Program-made: the position numbers and the translations under genes
Notes under the pieces: model-generated
Databases searched by the model: none
Told to the model about the DNA's origin: nothing
The model's input: the letters and a program-made list of their open reading frames with translations, nothing else
Assembly (NCBI GenBank): GCA_003215725.1
Contig: QCJX01000002.1
Coordinates: 1 to 32,248 of the forward strand
Reading direction: 5' to 3'
Length of the DNA stretch: 32,248 nt
Source of the DNA: Prochlorococcus sp. AG-409-I11
GTDB lineage: Bacteria > Cyanobacteriota > Cyanobacteriia > PCC-6307 > Cyanobiaceae
In this document: one piece after another, positions 31,438 to 32,248 of the stretch
Layout: every line of letters begins with the position of its first letter
Numbering within the stretch: position 1 is the stretch's first letter

Positions 31438-32248
31438 TTATTTCCCCATTCCTATTTGCTGTGCTTTTTGGTATACCTTTCCTTCTGTAAGAAGTGAGGG
31501 TGCGACAACCACTTCAACTTCTTGCATTTCTTTGAGAGTAAGAGCTCCAAGGGTGCCCATAGAAGTTTTTAGTGCCCCTAAAAGATTATGGGTCCCATCA
31601 TCTAAACAAGCTGGACCAGTGATAATCCTTTCTAAGCTGCCTGTAGTACCTACATTGATCCTTGTTCCTCTTGGTAGTAGAGGGCTTGGAGTCGCCATTC
31701 CCCAGTGAAAACCTTTCCCCGGTGCTTCTTCTGATCTTGCTATTGGTGATCCAATCATTACAGCATCAGCGCCACAGGCTATGCATTTGCATATATCTCC
31801 ACCAGTAACAATGCCTCCATCGGCAATAACTGGGATGTAATTCCCAGTTTCTTTCTCATAATCCTTTCGGGCCGCAGCGCAATCTGCAACTGCTGTTGCC
31901 TGAGGTATCCCTACACCTAGTACTCCGCGAGAAGTGCAAGCTGCACCAGGGCCAATACCAACCATTATTCCTGCAGCGCCTGCTCTCATAAGTTGCAAAG
32001 CAACTTCATAAGTCACACAGTTCCCAACGACTACTGGGAAGCACATGTTTTGGCAAAGTTCTTGCAGTTCAAGTTTTTCACTATTTTGTGGGCCTATATG
32101 TTCTGTTGAAACAACGGTTGCTTGAACAAAAAATATGTCGGGATTAGCTTCAGCGATAACTTCTTTGAAACGAATGGTGGCAAGTGGAGTACCGCTGACA
32201 GCCGCAATTCCTCCACCATCTTTGATTTCTTGAACTCGCTTTTTGATT
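31438..32248 (-). CDS. guaB3: GuaB3-type IMP dehydrogenase family protein, 5' end missing
   Basis: This gene continues beyond the window edge; the open frame reaches base 32248 without a start. It is an IMP dehydrogenase family barrel of the cyanobacterial and actinobacterial GuaB3 group, which lacks the CBS domains. The active-site loop is [18 protein letters not shown] with the catalytic Cys. [20 protein letters not shown] is the phosphate-binding region, and [20 protein letters not shown] is typical of GuaB3. The exact reaction of many GuaB3 proteins is less certain than that of GuaB; some act as GMP reductase or IMPDH. The coding part shown is about 270 residues. Yfr1 and trxA follow downstream. 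Confidence 0.94.
   Translation of the reverse strand, partial: IKKRVQEIKDGGGIAAVSGTPLATIRFKEVIAEANPDIFFVQATVVSTEHIGPQNSEKLELQELCQNMCFPVVVGNCVTYEVALQLMRAGAAGIMVGIGPGAACTSRGVLGVGIPQATAVADCAAARKDYEKETGNYIPVIADGGIVTGGDICKCIACGADAVMIGSPIARSEEAPGKGFHWGMATPSPLLPRGTRINVGTTGSLERIITGPACLDDGTHNLLGALKTSMGTLGALTLKEMQEVEVVVAPSLLTEGKVYQKAQQIGMGK

Noticed and set aside
1-32248. CRISPR arrays, transposases, integrases, tRNA or rRNA genes
   Set aside because: I looked for regularly spaced repeats, transposase/integrase motifs and tRNA arms on both strands and found none.

Overview
The window looks like a chromosomal segment of a low-light-adapted Prochlorococcus. It is AT-rich and carries three tandem pcb genes (divinyl-chlorophyll a/b antenna proteins), a 45-residue high-light-inducible protein, chlI, petG, cytM, the picocyanobacterial small RNA Yfr1 and a GuaB3-type protein. 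Several low-light strains carry multiple pcb genes. I cannot name the strain from sequence alone.

Bases 1-4270 hold the antenna block: the 3' end of one pcb, a convergent small membrane-protein gene, then two complete pcb genes. Each pcb gene is followed by its own rho-independent terminator. From about 4270 to 15300 lies an accessory stretch of short genes on both strands. Most are unrecognisable 40-270 residue proteins, many with one membrane helix, with long AT-rich gaps between them. Recognisable members are an Hli, a DUF1816 protein, a MIF/tautomerase homologue and a lumenal pentapeptide-repeat protein. A second copy of the small membrane protein that sits beside the pcb genes is found at 9388-9573.

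From 15362 to the end the window becomes a dense core genome, mostly on the minus strand: a PfkB-type sugar kinase, a DUF2834 protein, an MFS transporter, an alpha/beta hydrolase, a peptide-type ABC permease with its substrate-binding lipoprotein, homoserine dehydrogenase, SufE, 5-formyl-THF cyclo-ligase, RuvC, ChlI, a class-A beta-lactamase-like protein, TrmJ, cytochrome cM, PetG (plus strand), RsmD, HisH, TrxA, Yfr1 and a truncated guaB3. Packing is tight: ATGA overlaps, overlapping divergent starts at the MFS/hydrolase pair, and petG lying antisense over the end of rsmD. Several of these genes appear to start at GTG or TTG.

The themes are light harvesting and photosynthetic electron transport (pcb, hli, chlI, petG, cytM) plus housekeeping metabolism. 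I found no CRISPR array, integrase, transposase, tRNA or rRNA. The least explained part is the small-protein region around the pcb genes, above all the two-member family with the HPSD...KPSGGF motif, and a pair of short direct repeats flanking a conserved 67-residue gene.
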